NCBI GenBank assembly: GCA_900660155.1
Contig: CABFPE010000610.1
Coordinates: 75,644 to 139,643 of the forward strand
Reading direction: 5' to 3'
Length of the DNA: 64,000 nt
Source: Hofstenia miamia
Lineage: Eukaryota > Xenacoelomorpha > Acoela > Hofsteniidae
A program made the position numbers and the translations under genes. Of this stretch, positions 49,811 to 63,787 are shown in pieces (positions within the stretch are counted from its first letter, which is position 1; every line of letters starts with the position of its first letter). The notes beneath the pieces are model-generated. The model was given only the letters and a program-made list of their open reading frames with translations, did no database searches and was not told where the DNA came from.

Positions 49811-51761
49811 GTATGTAATATTTTCTTTTTATTTTCATTACATGTGTTACTTAAAGCTTATAGAAAGTTTTTTCTATTTAGCGAAAGGCAATCGTTTGTA
49901 TAGTCGTTGATACTTGTTGAAACTACATTGTATGTGTAAAAAAATTCCTGTAGTATGGAAACGGGTCTGTATTTACTCCTACCATTGTAAATTTCACTGA
50001 AGAGTCATTGTCGTGTTTTCACACAAATTTAAAATTTTTTTGTTTGTAGCAGAAACTAATATAATTCTAAAACTATACTTGGTTCGATTGTAGAATGTAC
50101 CGTTATGTGTATACGAATTCATTTAAGATGTTCTTTGCATTGAAACTATAAATTAAAGTATCCTTTAAATCATGTTCCAGCCCATCATGCTAAACTCTAT
50201 GTGAAGGGAAGAAGGGGGTAAAAATTGCACCCCAACCACATATCTTAGAAAATTCAAAAGTGATTAGCTGAAGGCTTATAGAAAATTGTCATCTCATGCA
50301 CCTTTTGTCAAAGGGTAGTATTAACATTTTCATACTGAACTTTTTTTGTTTCAATTAAGTACACATGGTTGCATGCGTTTCATTTTATTACTTAGGCGCA
50401 CTGTGTTTCGTATTCTGAAATATGCATAACTATGTAAGTTTCACTATTATTCCATCAATGGGAAACATATTTGCAAAACAATCAAAGCGAATCACTTTGG
50501 TGAAGTTGTAATAGTATTTTTATCGCTAAAAATTTTAACTTTAAAATGTTTACCTCCGCTAGAGTGTGCATCTAATCCTAATTTTTACCTGATTCGTTTG
50601 TAGGCTTAGACTACATCTATTCTGAATTGAACAAAGTTATCTAGAAACTGAGATGAATTCTTCCTTCTTAATTCCTGGTGAACCTGACGCAAAATTATCT
50701 CTCATGAAAAAAATCTTTAAGCTTATAGGTGTTATAACTAAATGCTAAAAGGAGACAATCAAACCTTTCTCATGCCAGAAATATTGATTTTCGTCGGATT
50801 TGTTCGTTTTTGGTTGTTTGTGAGTTTCAAACTTTGCAGAAGTCATGAACGAATGCAGATGAAGTTGTTCTTTAAAGGTGTGTCCTAGCTAAAAAAAATT
50901 AATTTTCCAATTGATTCGGATAATAGTTTGATTTCTGCGAAATTATCAATGATTCCCTATTACTTGTCTACTCTATTCTATTACTTTTTATCACATTTTG
51001 CGAATGGCTGATGACAGAGGTATGCACTCTCTGATTATTTTATTACGTTGCTGAATAATTAATATCCTTTCAGAAATGGCCTTTAAGTTGCACTTTCGTT
51101 TTCACCAAATCATCATACCCTAAGCCGATTAGCGTTCAAACAGTTCACCGATTCTTAAATTTAAATATCTATACAGGTGTTTCAGCAAGCGCACGTTCTT
51201 AAATTGTACCTCAAATTAGTATAATGTGATATTGTTTGTCATGGACATTCAAAGTGACTAATTTCCCATTGCGCTCCCTCCAAGTGACATGGCTTTTCGC
51301 AGACTGAGAACAAATTGTCAAGTACCAATTCAAAGTCTCCATTGTCTTCAAAACTCTTATATTTGTAACTCAAACTACGCTGTAAACTGTTGATTGTCGT
51401 TGGCTTTCTTTCATAATGTTTTATATTATTAATGACAGTTGTTGACAGTTATTGATTTGCAGTTGTTGCGTCACAATGTTTATTCCTTCTTCATGTTGAA
51501 GTTATTTTTTATTTAATTGGAGACTTTTGACGGAAGGATGTTCGATTTAAATCACTGATTTAAATCTTGAGTTATGCCAAGCTATTTTAGTTAATCCTCT
51601 AATCACGCGCTAATTTGTGGCCAATGAAATTTATTGTCAACTACTTTATCCTACCACCTTTATTGCTACCGTGCGTTAAGGTTCTGCTGGACCACAATTT
51701 TCTTGGCCCTTGCCCATTTAGACCCATGTTAGTCCCATGACATTTTCTGGTACCTTGTAGG

Positions 51762-52132
51762 CAAGGTTGGCAAAAAGTGTAGTTTCTACAAAAAAATGTC
51801 TTAAACGTTTAAAACAATGTTTTTTTCTTTTATACAGAACCAGTCAAAGGCACGAAAAGTTTTTCTAAAAATACATAGTAGCAAACATTAAATTATGATA
51901 AACTTATTAACACTAATTTTTCGTTTCATACACGTAAACAAAGCGTGGTTTTCCTGTTTTTTTTCGGTAGAAAATCGTTATAAAAGTATGAATGGACGAA
52001 ACCCAAAATTATTTTCCAAACATTCCTATATCGATTTTAAAAAAACAATTAAAAAACATTGCAAAAACTGTTGTTTTAATCAGTGATTAAAACATGTTTT
52101 AAACAGATCCTGTTTAAAGCACGCCAATCCTG
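51762..52132 (-). mobile_element. CAGGGTTGGC-family hAT MITE, copy 3
   Basis: Left CAAGGTTGGCAAAAAGTG, right ACGCCAATCCTG. The flanks cttgtagg (51754-51761) and cttatagg (52133-52140) match at 7 of 8, the best target duplication of the family. Opposite orientation to copies 1, 2 and 4. The 63-codon frame inside (51895-52086) has no recognised domain. Confidence 0.78.
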
Positions 52133-53045
52133 CTTATAGGGGGTCACAACAAAACTTCAAAAATATTAGTCCCAAGCATCAGTAAATCCTATGGGATTGA
52201 AGGATCCCACTAACGTATTTTCATTGTATTGCAACTATGTATGTTTTTCATTATTTCATATTTTGTTTATATACATCAAATTAAAATATATCTTAAATTC
52301 TAAATATTCCATTTAAAACCATTTTGTCAATTTTTTGGCGTTGGTATCGTAATTTCTTTGTGAAAGTTTTAAGCGATTCTGTTTTGCATTTATTAAAGAA
52401 AACCATTAATAATTTTATGGAGTGTTCTGATTTCGTATAAATAAATTTCTTTGATATTTCTCAAACCAGAAACTTGTATCACATTTTGCGAAGTGAAGTC
52501 ACAAAAAGTGCCTTTGTAAATATTTTTCCTGTGTCAAGATTGCGTCATTTTTCTAATCTACTGATTCGTATCAATACAAAGAACGCTGCATTCGTTTTTT
52601 GCTTTTCGATTAGGATAGTTAATGAATTTATCGATTGTCGTTTGTGTTTCAAATTTTCTATTATCCGAAATTGTGATATTAGTATACCACGAGATTTTCG
52701 ACTTTCACTACTCGCTTTACTGTTCGCTCAAACTGTATTGAAGTGACAGAGATACATCATTTGAATGCATTTTTCTGCTTGTATCTGGAAACATTAGCCA
52801 TGAAAAAATCTTGTTTTTCATCCCCTTAGGTTTTGATTGGAGTTACATCATTCTTTATGATTTTAATGTTAATTTAATTGCCATTTTCTATCCTTTTGAA
52901 ACATATTTATGATTCAAATATAATCTCTCCATTTCATTCGTAGCAGAATTTGTAGAGAGTCTAATGCGGTTTTTCATTTATAATACACTTTATCATTATC
53001 TACCACAACCTTGAACTCCCGAGGAATTTTTTAAAATTTTTACGT

Positions 53046-53462
53046 TTCTTTAAACAACTTTAAACGCTCATAACTCTCAAATTCATAAAGTTATCTGCAA
53101 GCAGCACTGGATAGAGAACGATCTCCGCTTTTTATCTCGTCCTTAATTCGCGCGCCCGCGCATATCCGTCCGGCGCGGCTGTGTTCTATTAATAGAAAGC
53201 AAAATTGTTGAGGCTAGTTGTTACTCCATTGGACTTTAAGACTTCTTGATTTTACAAAATTGAAATTTTCAATGAAAAATCGTGAATATTTTCAAGTATT
53301 ACAGCCACAGCAATACACTTTAGTACGAATTTTCAGCATTATGTTCGAGCAATTTCACCAATAATCTCAGGATCTCCAAATTTCATAATAGAATTGGAGA
53401 AAATTGCTTGAAAATACGGGAAAACAGTTTGTTCTTTATGAGGAACATAGACGTTTAAGATT
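53046..53462 (+). mobile_element. TTTAACC-family repeat, copy E (GC-rich core)
   Basis: Closest to copy D throughout (TGGATAGAGAACGATCTCC, GAGGCTAGTTGTTACTCC, ATGTTCGAGCA). It has a GC-rich core GCGCGCCCGCGCATATCCGT at about 53150-53180 that stands out from its AT-rich setting. Ends are degraded. Confidence 0.65.
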
Positions 53463-55323
53463 AATTAATTGTATTAACGAAAGCCTAGTATTTGTTGAAG
53501 TAGCTTAGAATTTTAAATTGAAATAATTTGAGTGGAAAACGGTATTCTTTGCAATGACTATTAACTGTAACAGTAATCTGTTGTTTCATGTCAATTCTAG
53601 GGGTTTTGGCATTTTAAGATGTCATCTCAAATATATAAGGTGCAGTTGATGCTTGATAAATTTAAAGCGAAGTGTTTCAAGCAGCTAGACTTGTTGAACT
53701 CGGAAAATGTTAACTAAATTAGCTGTACGTATCAGCTATTCTACACTCACTTCCGTCCATCAGTATGTGATGCCGCTAATCTTCAGTACTAAATTGTCGA
53801 GGTCGTTTTTTGGTAAAGGTTGTAGCATTTAAAACGGTACATTACAAGTGATACAGAAGAAATATTCGGGTCTACGATGTGAAGTAGTAACTTATTGATC
53901 TTTCGAAAACTTGAATGATTTATGTTGAAGAACATATTTTCCTGTTCGCAATTTTCAATAAAAGCTACTGTCCGGTCCAAGACCATACTTCACAACGCGT
54001 GATATAAAATTTTGAATGTGTATTTAAAGCTGTGTTGATTTTGGTGATCATTTTGAACGAGGTTGATTTCTCCATTTTGTATAACCTTTTAATAGTTGAA
54101 GCCATTCATTCTATTGTTTTCATTATTAAAACATGTTTCGATATTATTGTCTTTCATTCAATGCAGACACTTTTTTGACATCTTATATTAATGAACTGTC
54201 AGTAATCATTCACACAATTATTAAGTTAGCCACAACGAATGTTGTCTGTATGCGCCCTTTTGCCTTCCTATGAGGACAATTTATTAATAATCTTTCTTAA
54301 CTTTTAAGGACCCAACTTTAGAGTTAATTAATATGTAAAAATTTTGAAAATTTATATAAATTAGCATTCTTGCATTTATTAACATTAATAAACGTTTTTT
54401 GTTTACTGCAATCTTTAGTTGGTATTTTCGAATCTGTAATTCTTTAATGATTATCAAAGGATTTTCCTTGCAATTCTATTGCCCCCGATGTTTGCATTGC
54501 AAATCCTATGTGCTTTAATGTGGCCTTGAGAGAGTGATTTTTCTTCAATAAATTGATTTTCCAAGAAATTTGGTAAATTGGAGAAAGAACTTTCACTATT
54601 GTAAACTGACAAAATAATCTGACAATTAACTTCAAAAAGTCAGTTGCAATGGCGCTTAGCCGATTGCACTTTGCGGAGTAATTTTCTACGCATCCCTTCA
54701 TTAGTCCAAATTTCAATAGGTAAACGTTTCACTGACTCTCCACGTGACCGGATGCATTAAGATATTTTGCATTTTTTGATGACACCAACTTCACAATTAA
54801 CACTGCCGCTTTTAAGTTTAAGGCCTCATTAATTCTAGTCATTTATAGGAAGGAAATTCAATTTGTCGCAAATGAGGCTGGTCAAGTAGTAATGGAGTTT
54901 CATTTTCACTGTTAAAATGGATGCTGCTCATTCGATAATGATTTATTTTTTTATTGAAATGTGTCATGTGTGACTCCTATATAGCTTCATCAATGAGACA
55001 GAATTATATTTTTGATAAATTAATTTTCTTTGATCTATGAACACAAAGCTAGTCGGTAACGGAATTTCAAAAAGTTAACATCGCTTTCACAAGTATATAC
55101 CATTTGCATCATAGCATGCTGTTCCTCTATAAACTACGTATATGATAAATGTTATATTCCTTTAAGGTTAGTACATTATCTCATCCCCAAATATTAGGAT
55201 AATTGAAATAATAATTGCATTAAAAATTAAGAAACTAATTGGGCATAGATTCAACTTTTTACTAATTTTTACCATAATTCCCCATTATTGCATTAATGTC
55301 AGTATAATTAAAGTCTTAGCCAC

Positions 55324-55361
<38 letters not shown>
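55324..55361. repeat. (TA)n microsatellite
   Basis: About 36-base TA run. Confidence 0.85.
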
Positions 55362-55363
<2 letters not shown>

Positions 55364-56803
55364 AAGAACAGCATAGCTTCAATCTTAATTTTGAACTCTT
55401 AAATGCTAACTGAGCAATATTGTAGAGTGCATATTTTATTTTTTCTAATTCATGTTTTGAATTCTTTCATTCACAATCGCCTCGTTTTTTGAAATGTAAT
55501 TTCTGTGCAATGGACAGTCCATTTTTCTAGGAAAGTGTATGCATTTTACATTTAGTGCTAATTGATATTTGATGTCTACTTTTTATTGTTCCTCTTAATT
55601 GTGTTTGCTATTCCCCTCTCATTTGAAGTATCAATTTTGAGTAATAATTTCGTGTTCCATTTATCATTACTCTAGCTTGATAACGGAAATATAGAACCTA
55701 AATGAATGTATGTATAATATCATTATCCTTATTACATGTAACAAATATACGTCGAACATTTTCAAATATGGATAAGCAGAACAAGGTAAAATAAATTATA
55801 AGTTTGAAGGAATCAAACCTTCTCTAGAAAATGGATTAATATCACTCTAGTTGTTTTGCAGCATTTATGTGTAAACCAAAACCGGACCTGCTCTGCCGCA
55901 ACACTCATTTCACATTGAATAATCTAATTTTTTAATTGCTGTTTGGGTAATAAATATCATATATAAGTTTTTCAGTAACACTGCAGTGACAACAGTTTAG
56001 AATTAAAGTGAAGTAAAATACGTGTTTCAGTGGGAGACTATTAATTGGGTTAATTTGACAGATCCTATTTTTCTTCTACTTATTTGTTAACTTTTTCTCG
56101 TCCCTTCTGCCAATCATCCACAATCGCACAATTAGTGCTTTTATTCTTTAATTTATTTCTGACGTCCCTTCCAAAGGATAATTTACTTCCCAATTATTTC
56201 TATTGTATATTTTTCTGAAGATAAATATATATATGCTATTTCTTTGGTTCTTATTTTTCAACTCTGTAGTATGTTAACTAATTAATGATGCAACTTTTCA
56301 CCCAATTAGAGTTTTATTGTGATCTTATATAATAACATTATGAAACTCGGATTTGTCTTGGTCTCCCTTATCGTCCTTAATACGTGTGCTAATGATATTT
56401 CTAAATCCTGATCATTTGAAAGCCATATAGGTATATATAATTTATATGTGATAAAAAAATTAAAAAATAAAAAAATTTTGTCATATTAATTATAAACTAA
56501 TATTCTTGTCTGCAGTCAAAATCTTATTAAAAATTGAAATATAATTGGAACAGAGATTAAAGTGAGAGTCTGGTATTTAAATGATTTGATATATTTTATG
56601 TCACTTCCAGTAGTGTTTCGCACTGTCATGCCATAAGTTATAGTAATATGAAATCATAATTTGACGTCATGTACGAAGTTTCGTTAACTAGATATCGCTC
56701 GAAGTCAATTGGTTTAATCATTGAGATCTTTACACTTACAATTCGTTTTTGAAGCATTTTGTAGCATATTTTCCTACAAGTTAGCTGTATGGTGTACCAA
56801 TAG

Positions 56804-56806
56804 CAT

Positions 56807-56838
<32 letters not shown>

Positions 56839-56853
56839 GAGAGAGAGAGAAAG
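56804..56853. repeat. (TA)n(GA)n compound microsatellite
   Basis: TA repeat interrupted by one TG, then followed by (GA)n. Confidence 0.85.
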
Positions 56854-58717
56854 TATAATTTAATTATGTTATTGCTTTATTTTATCTGCCCCTAAAAATT
56901 GACATGAGATAAAAACTAAATTAAAGAGAATTTAGCCCGGTGCCAATAGTCAAAGTTATTGCTTAAGTTCCTGAAATAACAATAGGTATGAAGGCCCGAT
57001 ATTTTTTCATAATTCTGTTGTGTTTTCACTTATTTTCTTGTATTAAAGATAATATATCCTTTCATTTGCATGTCACTGTCCACCTTAAATTGCCTTTGCG
57101 AATATTTTCTAGTGCTTTCTTTTCTGTAAAAATTATCAAAGCGATTGAGCTTTTAGAATAATTAGACGGTATGGTAATTATTTAGTAATCTTACTTAACA
57201 CTCTTTTCCATCAAAATTAATTACAATTTCGAAATCGGTTACTCATCAATTGCCGCACTCGGTATATCAACTTCAGACAACACGTCAAAATACTTCCTCC
57301 TTTTATTGTGGACGGTCGTGTTCCTAGTTGTTAAAACGCCTGATATGTCATTTATATTTATAACTCAACCACTGAATATTTAGGCTTTGTCACATCGATA
57401 AGTATATATTAGTATAGACAATGGCTGTACCGAATTTATTCGAAGTATAATATGCAATCCCGAAATCAGATTTGAGAAAATCCGAATTTTACATTTCTAA
57501 TTCATGAAGGGGAAGGTAGTATGATGAATTCCACTTTTCATTTCCAAAAATGAGAATAGCTTCTTTTGTAAAAATCTTGGAAACGATGATGAGAAGATTT
57601 TTATTATGTAAAAAGTTTAAGGAGATGCAGAGATTTATTTCAAGGAAGAATCCTGACATTCCTGCAATAAGCCACTCAGTATTATCGCATTAAAGTATGG
57701 AGAAGCCCCGTATAAAAAGAGCCTGCGGCCTCTTATCGATACATACCATCTTCGAAGCGTTTTGGGTTTAGCTTTTTCACATGTTTATTTATTCTGCGAT
57801 TTCCTAAAACTATTGTAAATTGGATTCTTTGTCGTCTATGTGATGCAATTCGTCGTTCATTAATATTTATGTTTTCGATTATATGTAGAAGAATCTGCTT
57901 CCAATTAGTCTAGAATCACAAAGCGTGCAGAAATTTTAAAGCGGGGAAATAACAAATTTTACTTAAAAGATTTCAAATATTAAGTTGTGTTGTTGTCTAA
58001 GAAACCAATTTTTCCTCTTGTTTGTCTTCCATAACGTTTAACATTTTATAAAATGTTCTTGTTTTTTCGGTTTTCTATGATCAGAGCGAGCTCGAGGAAT
58101 AGATTAATTACGGATGCGACTAGAAATTATTAAATTCACGTATTCCAACGAAACAATAAAGGAAGTGTTTATGTGAAATGGTTTATTAATCAAGCTACAT
58201 AAAACTTGATTTATCGCTTTCTCAGAAACTTTACGGCATCATCTATATTTATTTTATAATCTATAAAATTCAGGCGCATTTGGATAAAGCGCAACTTTTA
58301 CAAAGCGATTTTTCGGTTTCACATTTCTGAGTAACTTACAGAATAACTACATTTTGGAGTTGAATAATAACACGTTTCCTTCGACATCTTACGTATTTAC
58401 TTAAGAAATATCTTAGTTGGTTTTTTGAATCACTGACAGTACAATTATAATACGTAGAAATTTTGAGCAGGCCAGTACAATTACGCGGGGCCAAAAAAAT
58501 TTTTAGCAGTTCCGTTCTGATATATGATCCCATGTGGCTCCACGGCAAATGTATTTCAAAAAATATTTTCAATAAAATTCTGAAATTCATGATCCTAGTT
58601 CCATTTTGGCCATATTCTCGTACGACAGGGAATCTCATGGGACTAGATCCAGCAGAACAGGTGTCTATCATCTACGGCCAGTTTAATGCGGAATCCGGAT
58701 TTTGAATCCTGAAAGGA

Positions 58718-59064
58718 CAGGGTTGGCATGTTTTAACATGACCTGTTTAAAACATATTTTAAATGCTGTTTGAAACACCTGTTTTTTGCAATGTTTTTTT
58801 CTAATTTTTTTCAAATGTATATAGAACTTTATGGAAAGTTTGGTCCATAATTTTTGGATTCATACCCGATTTTCTACAACAACTTGCGTTTTGTTTACGT
58901 GTATGCAACGCAAGATATATGTTGATAAACTTATCATAATATATGTTTGCTACTATATGTATTTTCTGTAAAAATTTTTGTACCTTGAGGTGTTTAAGAG
59001 CAAAAAACATTGTTTTAAACTCTTAAAACGTTTTTTAGAAAAAATACACTTTTCGCCAACCCTG
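58718..59064 (+). mobile_element. CAGGGTTGGC-family hAT MITE, copy 4
   Basis: Best preserved ends: CAGGGTTGGCATGTTTTAAC and TTTTCGCCAACCCTG, a 10-bp perfect inverted repeat. The flanks tgaaagga and tgtaaagg resemble each other only with a one-base shift. Shares TGATAAACTTATCATAAT and AAGAGCAAAAAACATTG with copy 1. Confidence 0.75.
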
Positions 59065-62000
59065 TGTAAAGGTTTTGCAAGCAGTACATTTGAATAACCA
59101 ATTGATTAAACATTTCCAAATTAATTTTGTTTGTGGATCTTTTTACATGTCGTCGCTCTCCTTTTAGTTCTAGATTTGGATAATTTCTCATGTATTACTT
59201 ATTCGCCAAAGAATTTCTTGAAAGTATTGCTTTACTGAAAAAAGCTTTGACGTGGGAAATGTGTGATGCGTTTGTATAGGAAAAACGTAATTTCATTAAC
59301 CGTTTGAATTTTATGGTATTTTAATTCTCTAAACAATCGTTAAATTATTTTTAGGAATGGTTTCCTTCTATTGGTTACTATTTCATTTAATTCGAAATGA
59401 CAAACCATTCTACTAGGAACAAATGCTTCTAACTGATGTTTAATTGAATTTAACTCCACTAATTATGCAGCTCTTACACTCCATTTTCAAGGGTGTGCAT
59501 ATTTTCCCTCATATTGCCTTGTCTATGCTTATCAAGGGCATTATATTTCCAAATATTTAAAAGCTTGATTCGAAATGTTCATTCTATCATTTTAAATGGA
59601 CCTTATCTTCAAAATTTTAATGGGCTTTGCGTAGCACAAGTATATGATTTATCGTATTTGGTTACATCATTAATATGAAAATGCTATCTAACTTAAGAAA
59701 TGGGAGGTAGCAAGTCGCTTCTTCAATAATTTGAGATTTCCTGTTAAATGGTTGTTGAGACTAATTAGATATCGATGTGTACGATTTGGTTTTCTCACCT
59801 GATATATTGTAACTATTTCCTTCTGTTTTATGCGATTAAATCAAAATTCCTTCGTTTGTTCGTTTATAAGCGGACTTGTTCTTATTTCAATGTGCAGTAG
59901 ATTTACTTTTTCAAATTCCATTTGTTTACTAAGGTATCCTGATATTTGATTGACGGGCCAAGTCATCGAAATTTTAATTGACATCATTCTTCAGTAAGGA
60001 AAAATTAATCTCACTATAATGACTTAGCCTATCATTTGACAGTGTTTCAACTGCAAATGAATGAGAAAAAAAATCTTTCAAATGTAAGCTCTTATTTCTC
60101 AAATCCTTTCGCATCTTAGATTTAATTCCAATATTGTTTAGTGGGCGGGGTTTGGCGCGTTTTTTCAGTTTTTCATTGACTTTAGCCTCATTAATCATCG
60201 AATTTGCAATAATTATTCAGTTTTATCTATAATTTAATGTGTTGAGCCCTAAACTTGGGCCTCATAGGAAAATTACACATTGGCCTTAGACCTAAAATAT
60301 GGGCTCATTTGCAACTTTTATATTATAATTGCATTGTATTAGTTTGATGACATGGAATTGTGTGAAGTTGTTTGTTCTTTTGTAAAGTCATAGCAAAGTT
60401 AATTTTGTTGTTAATCGATTTCAGAATTTTGACGTTGCTCTGCTTCACATTCTTTCTTAATCTCTAAAAATTCCCAATAATAAATAATCAGCGTTTTATC
60501 TCATGAATTCCTAGCTTCAAAGCTTAGGTTTCCTCATTTGACACATTAACACAGAATTCTTACTTTAAAGCATAACAGCGATCTTACCAACAGACAAATT
60601 TTATTTTACCCTTGGAATGCAGGCCTTTCAGTAACAATAAACAGTGTTTTCCAGTTCAGTTACTAAGTGAATCATTTAGATGAAGAATTAAATTACAGCT
60701 AATTAAGCAACTATTCCGTTAAATTCGTACTTAAGTTTCAGCAAAGGAAAACATTAGTTTGCTTGACTGAAAATTTCTAACCTATTAAATTTCTACAATA
60801 ATTTTAAACAGTTACTTCCTTCCTATTTCTTGTATTTCCGTACTAGAAATTTATTAAATTTTGCATATGCAATGGTCTTTTGCACATGCAGAATTTCGTC
60901 TATTTTAGTTCACTATTCAATCAGAAATTCTTGTTTAACTAATTAATTCTTACATTCACTAGCAAGATATCTATGTGGCCATTCTTTGCAAAACATTTAG
61001 CTCCGTATTTACTACATCATCTTGTACGAGCGGTATGTCACAATTACTTCCATAAGATGGGTTTTTGTGCAAGAAACCTTTGTCTATGTATGGACAACAC
61101 ATTCAAATGCTGCCCTGTAAATGATCTCTATGCATTATCATGTTCAAGCACATTTGATTAAATCAATATTTTAACTATTTTTTCAAATGAAGTTTGATCG
61201 TTTTTTACCTAATCGATCTTATAATTTATTCTATTGTTATTCATGAATCAATTTCCCGTATGTTTTGTTCCTTCAACACTGAGGTTAGTTTTCGTGTATT
61301 TTGCATTAAAGAATTAATCGATTTTACATATTCAAGGTAACTATCAAGTTTTATGATTGTTTTCTACTAGCAAATCTCTTTCTGGAAAATCCCTATTTTC
61401 ACTGAAGCAATATAATTTGAGGAAATGTGAAAGTGTTAAGTAAACATTCTCCAGTCTATACAGTTCCTCTATTTGTCTAAATTTATATTGATATCTGGTT
61501 TGTGAATTTTTCAATGATTTAATTTTCAAGGTGGAACACCGAATACGAGTTGCATTCACGTCGTTGATTACGTCGATGTAATGTTTGAATTTCAACCACT
61601 CAATTGATTTCTTCAATCATGTTTCATTTATTTACGCATGCCAAGTGAAATGCCTTCATTTATCAAAAACTGAAAAACCTTACTCAACGTTGTATCCAAT
61701 ATTGATTTTCCATTTAAAAAGTATGTCTGTAAAATTTAGAAGCTTAAAATGGAAACTGTATTTAACGTTCTTTTTACAATATTTCCCCATTATTGATCAC
61801 TTAACTCCTCCTCCTGTTAACAACGACGTTTCAGTCACCTAATTCCTCCTTTTCAATGGTAAGATTTTCCATCTAAAAATTCTTACTTGACACACTTTAC
61901 TTTGCAGTTTATAACTATTTGATTTCAAGCAAAAATGTTTCACATGCTTGCAATTTACAAAATTTATAATATCAGTTTTGAAAGCTATAACATAAATTGG

Positions 62001-62310
62001 GTATATTCTTTGTAAGTTTTTGTCTGCCAATTTTGCTTTAAAATTGCTTATGTAAATTTTTCCATCTAAGACAAAAATACCTAAAACATTTCAAATTGTT
62101 GTTTTGTCATTTTCTAATGACTATACAGTTATAATCATACCTAATATAGTTAATCATTATTTTGTTCCCATTTCCAAGATTGTCTAAAATAATGAGAAAT
62201 TATCCTTCTTTATAATTAAGCTTCTTCATTAAAACTCATTCCATCCATCTTGTAATATTCGCCATTAGCTTCATTGTCTGTTTTGCTTTGCGATGCAGCT
62301 ACCGTAAAGC

Positions 62311-62433
62311 ATGGATATTGTTCACATTTTGGCTGAACGTGTTAATGCACTTTGCAGACTTTGCTCTCAGCTGAATGCATGCAATTCAATTTCTGGGAGT
62401 ATTCATGCCATTGTTGTGGAATGTTTTGTTGAG
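62311..62433 (+). CDS. unidentified exon-like frame
   Basis: Begins with ATG, preceded by an in-frame TAA at 62305, and is open as MDIVHILAERVNALCRLCSQ then LNACNSISGSIHAIVVECFV(E) to a possible donor gag|gtaaaa at 62433, 41 codons ending in phase 0. Composition is protein-like, but no family was recognised and the frame also stays open past the donor to 62538. It could be the first coding exon of a neighbouring gene, a nested gene, or chance. Confidence 0.25.
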
Positions 62434-63643
62434 GTAAAAAATTGCTTACTCCTGACCTTGAGCAAGTATTATGTAAAACTATCAATTTCTACTTTTTCCT
62501 CAGCCATCTCTGCAATTCGAGACTATCGTACCTTTTGATGAAATATTCGTGTAAAGAAATTCCAATATTTATTTATAGTTGAGAATTTCAAAACCTTGAA
62601 GTCGAATAGTGCCAATTTTTCTAAATGCACTGATGACGTTAGTAAGCACACAGTTGATACATTAGCATCTTGATTAAGTTTCGAATGTTGTGATTTGTTT
62701 TGCTGAAAAAAATATTTAATTGATTTCCTATTACCTTATGCAAATTGATAATTAACCACGCACGAATTTCAAACAGCAATTACAACTTTTGCGTGAATGT
62801 TTTGTTCTTTGAAAAGCATTTTGGGGAAATCTCTTATGTCAAACATCCTACGAAAAAAAATGAATTTTCTGGCAATTATTTAATTTTCTAGTAATACTGG
62901 TATTTACTAAATGAAACATAAGAAATCATAAAATTGCATTCTGAAATACTATAAGCACCTTACTAACTTAAAATTTTAACTGCAAAAATTTTTTTGGTAA
63001 TGAAGTATGTCAGTAGACGGATACATGTTATATTCCATAACATGTTTTGTCAGCATAAGTGAAAATGTACCAGTATTTCTACTGAAGCATAAATCTCTTC
63101 CCTGTAATTTTCAAAAAACTACTGAATTATGTCTTGCTCACGCGCAACATACCCATCATCAAATTTGAATGTTATCCCTCTAAATAATTAAATTGCGTAA
63201 AGTGTAATGGTGTTAATTTTTTATTGGATTGCTTTTCCTATCGATTCCTAACAGCGCTTTAAAGATATAATTAGATTTGCGATAATTACATTAAATGCGT
63301 TTGAATAACGCAATATATTGAGTAATCTAAGTGTCAATTATTTGTTTCAGACAATGTCAATTAAAGTATCTGTTCGAGCGTTTCCAATATTTTTGCTGCT
63401 GTCGTACATTTTCAACATTCCAACTTTCTACGAATAATATGTGGCCTAATGTACTGATTATATTTTAAGCGCGCCTGTGCCACCATAAAATGAACATGCA
63501 ACGAATTTCCCGTGAGTCACTCGCAAAGAGACTTTGCATAACCCAAAATAGAAGTTTTGGCGATTTTTTTAATTAATTTACTGGGAAAGCCTAGATTTTG
63601 TAGGTTTTAGAAAGCTTGCATGAAGATTATTTATTACATATAG

Positions 63644-63787
63644 ATTCGTGAGAGAATATCTCGAACAGGATTTCTCCTTCTGTGTATCCATTCAAGGTTT
63701 GGTAACGGCTTGGTCCATGGCAACAGAAAGGTGTTCTTAGCTACACCTGACACAGCGGAAACTTTTGGACTCTACATTACGCTTTGA
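63644..63787 (+). CDS. unidentified exon-like frame, possible 3' exon
   Basis: After a TAG (63641-63643, which is also an AG acceptor-like site acatatag) the frame reads IRERISRTGFLLLCIHSRFG, then NGLVHGNRKVFLATPDTAET and FGLYITL before TGA, 47 codons. It is less AT-biased than its surroundings and looks protein-like. No family recognised; it does not resemble the end of ELL. Confidence 0.25.
   Translation: MRERISRTGFLLLCIHSRFGNGLVHGNRKVFLATPDTAETFGLYITL

Noticed and set aside
49811-49903. Continuation of ELL exon i past its donor
   Set aside because: The frame stays open only to 49903 and reads as AT-rich hydrophobic sequence unlike the occludin domain; a good donor (gtatgt) at 49811 ends the exon.
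49882-49920. Possible next ELL exon after ctatttag
   Set aside because: Good acceptor and correct phase, but it gives about a dozen residues (RKAIVCIVVDTC) and a stop, with no match to the ELL C-terminus.
58336-58705. Opposing 111- and 80-codon frames next to MITE copy 4
   Set aside because: Antisense shadows of each other with no domain I can name; possibly an unrecognised repeat, but unsupported.
59974-60198. 74-codon minus-strand frame rich in Lys
   Set aside because: No motif, no splice or terminal-repeat context; likely chance.
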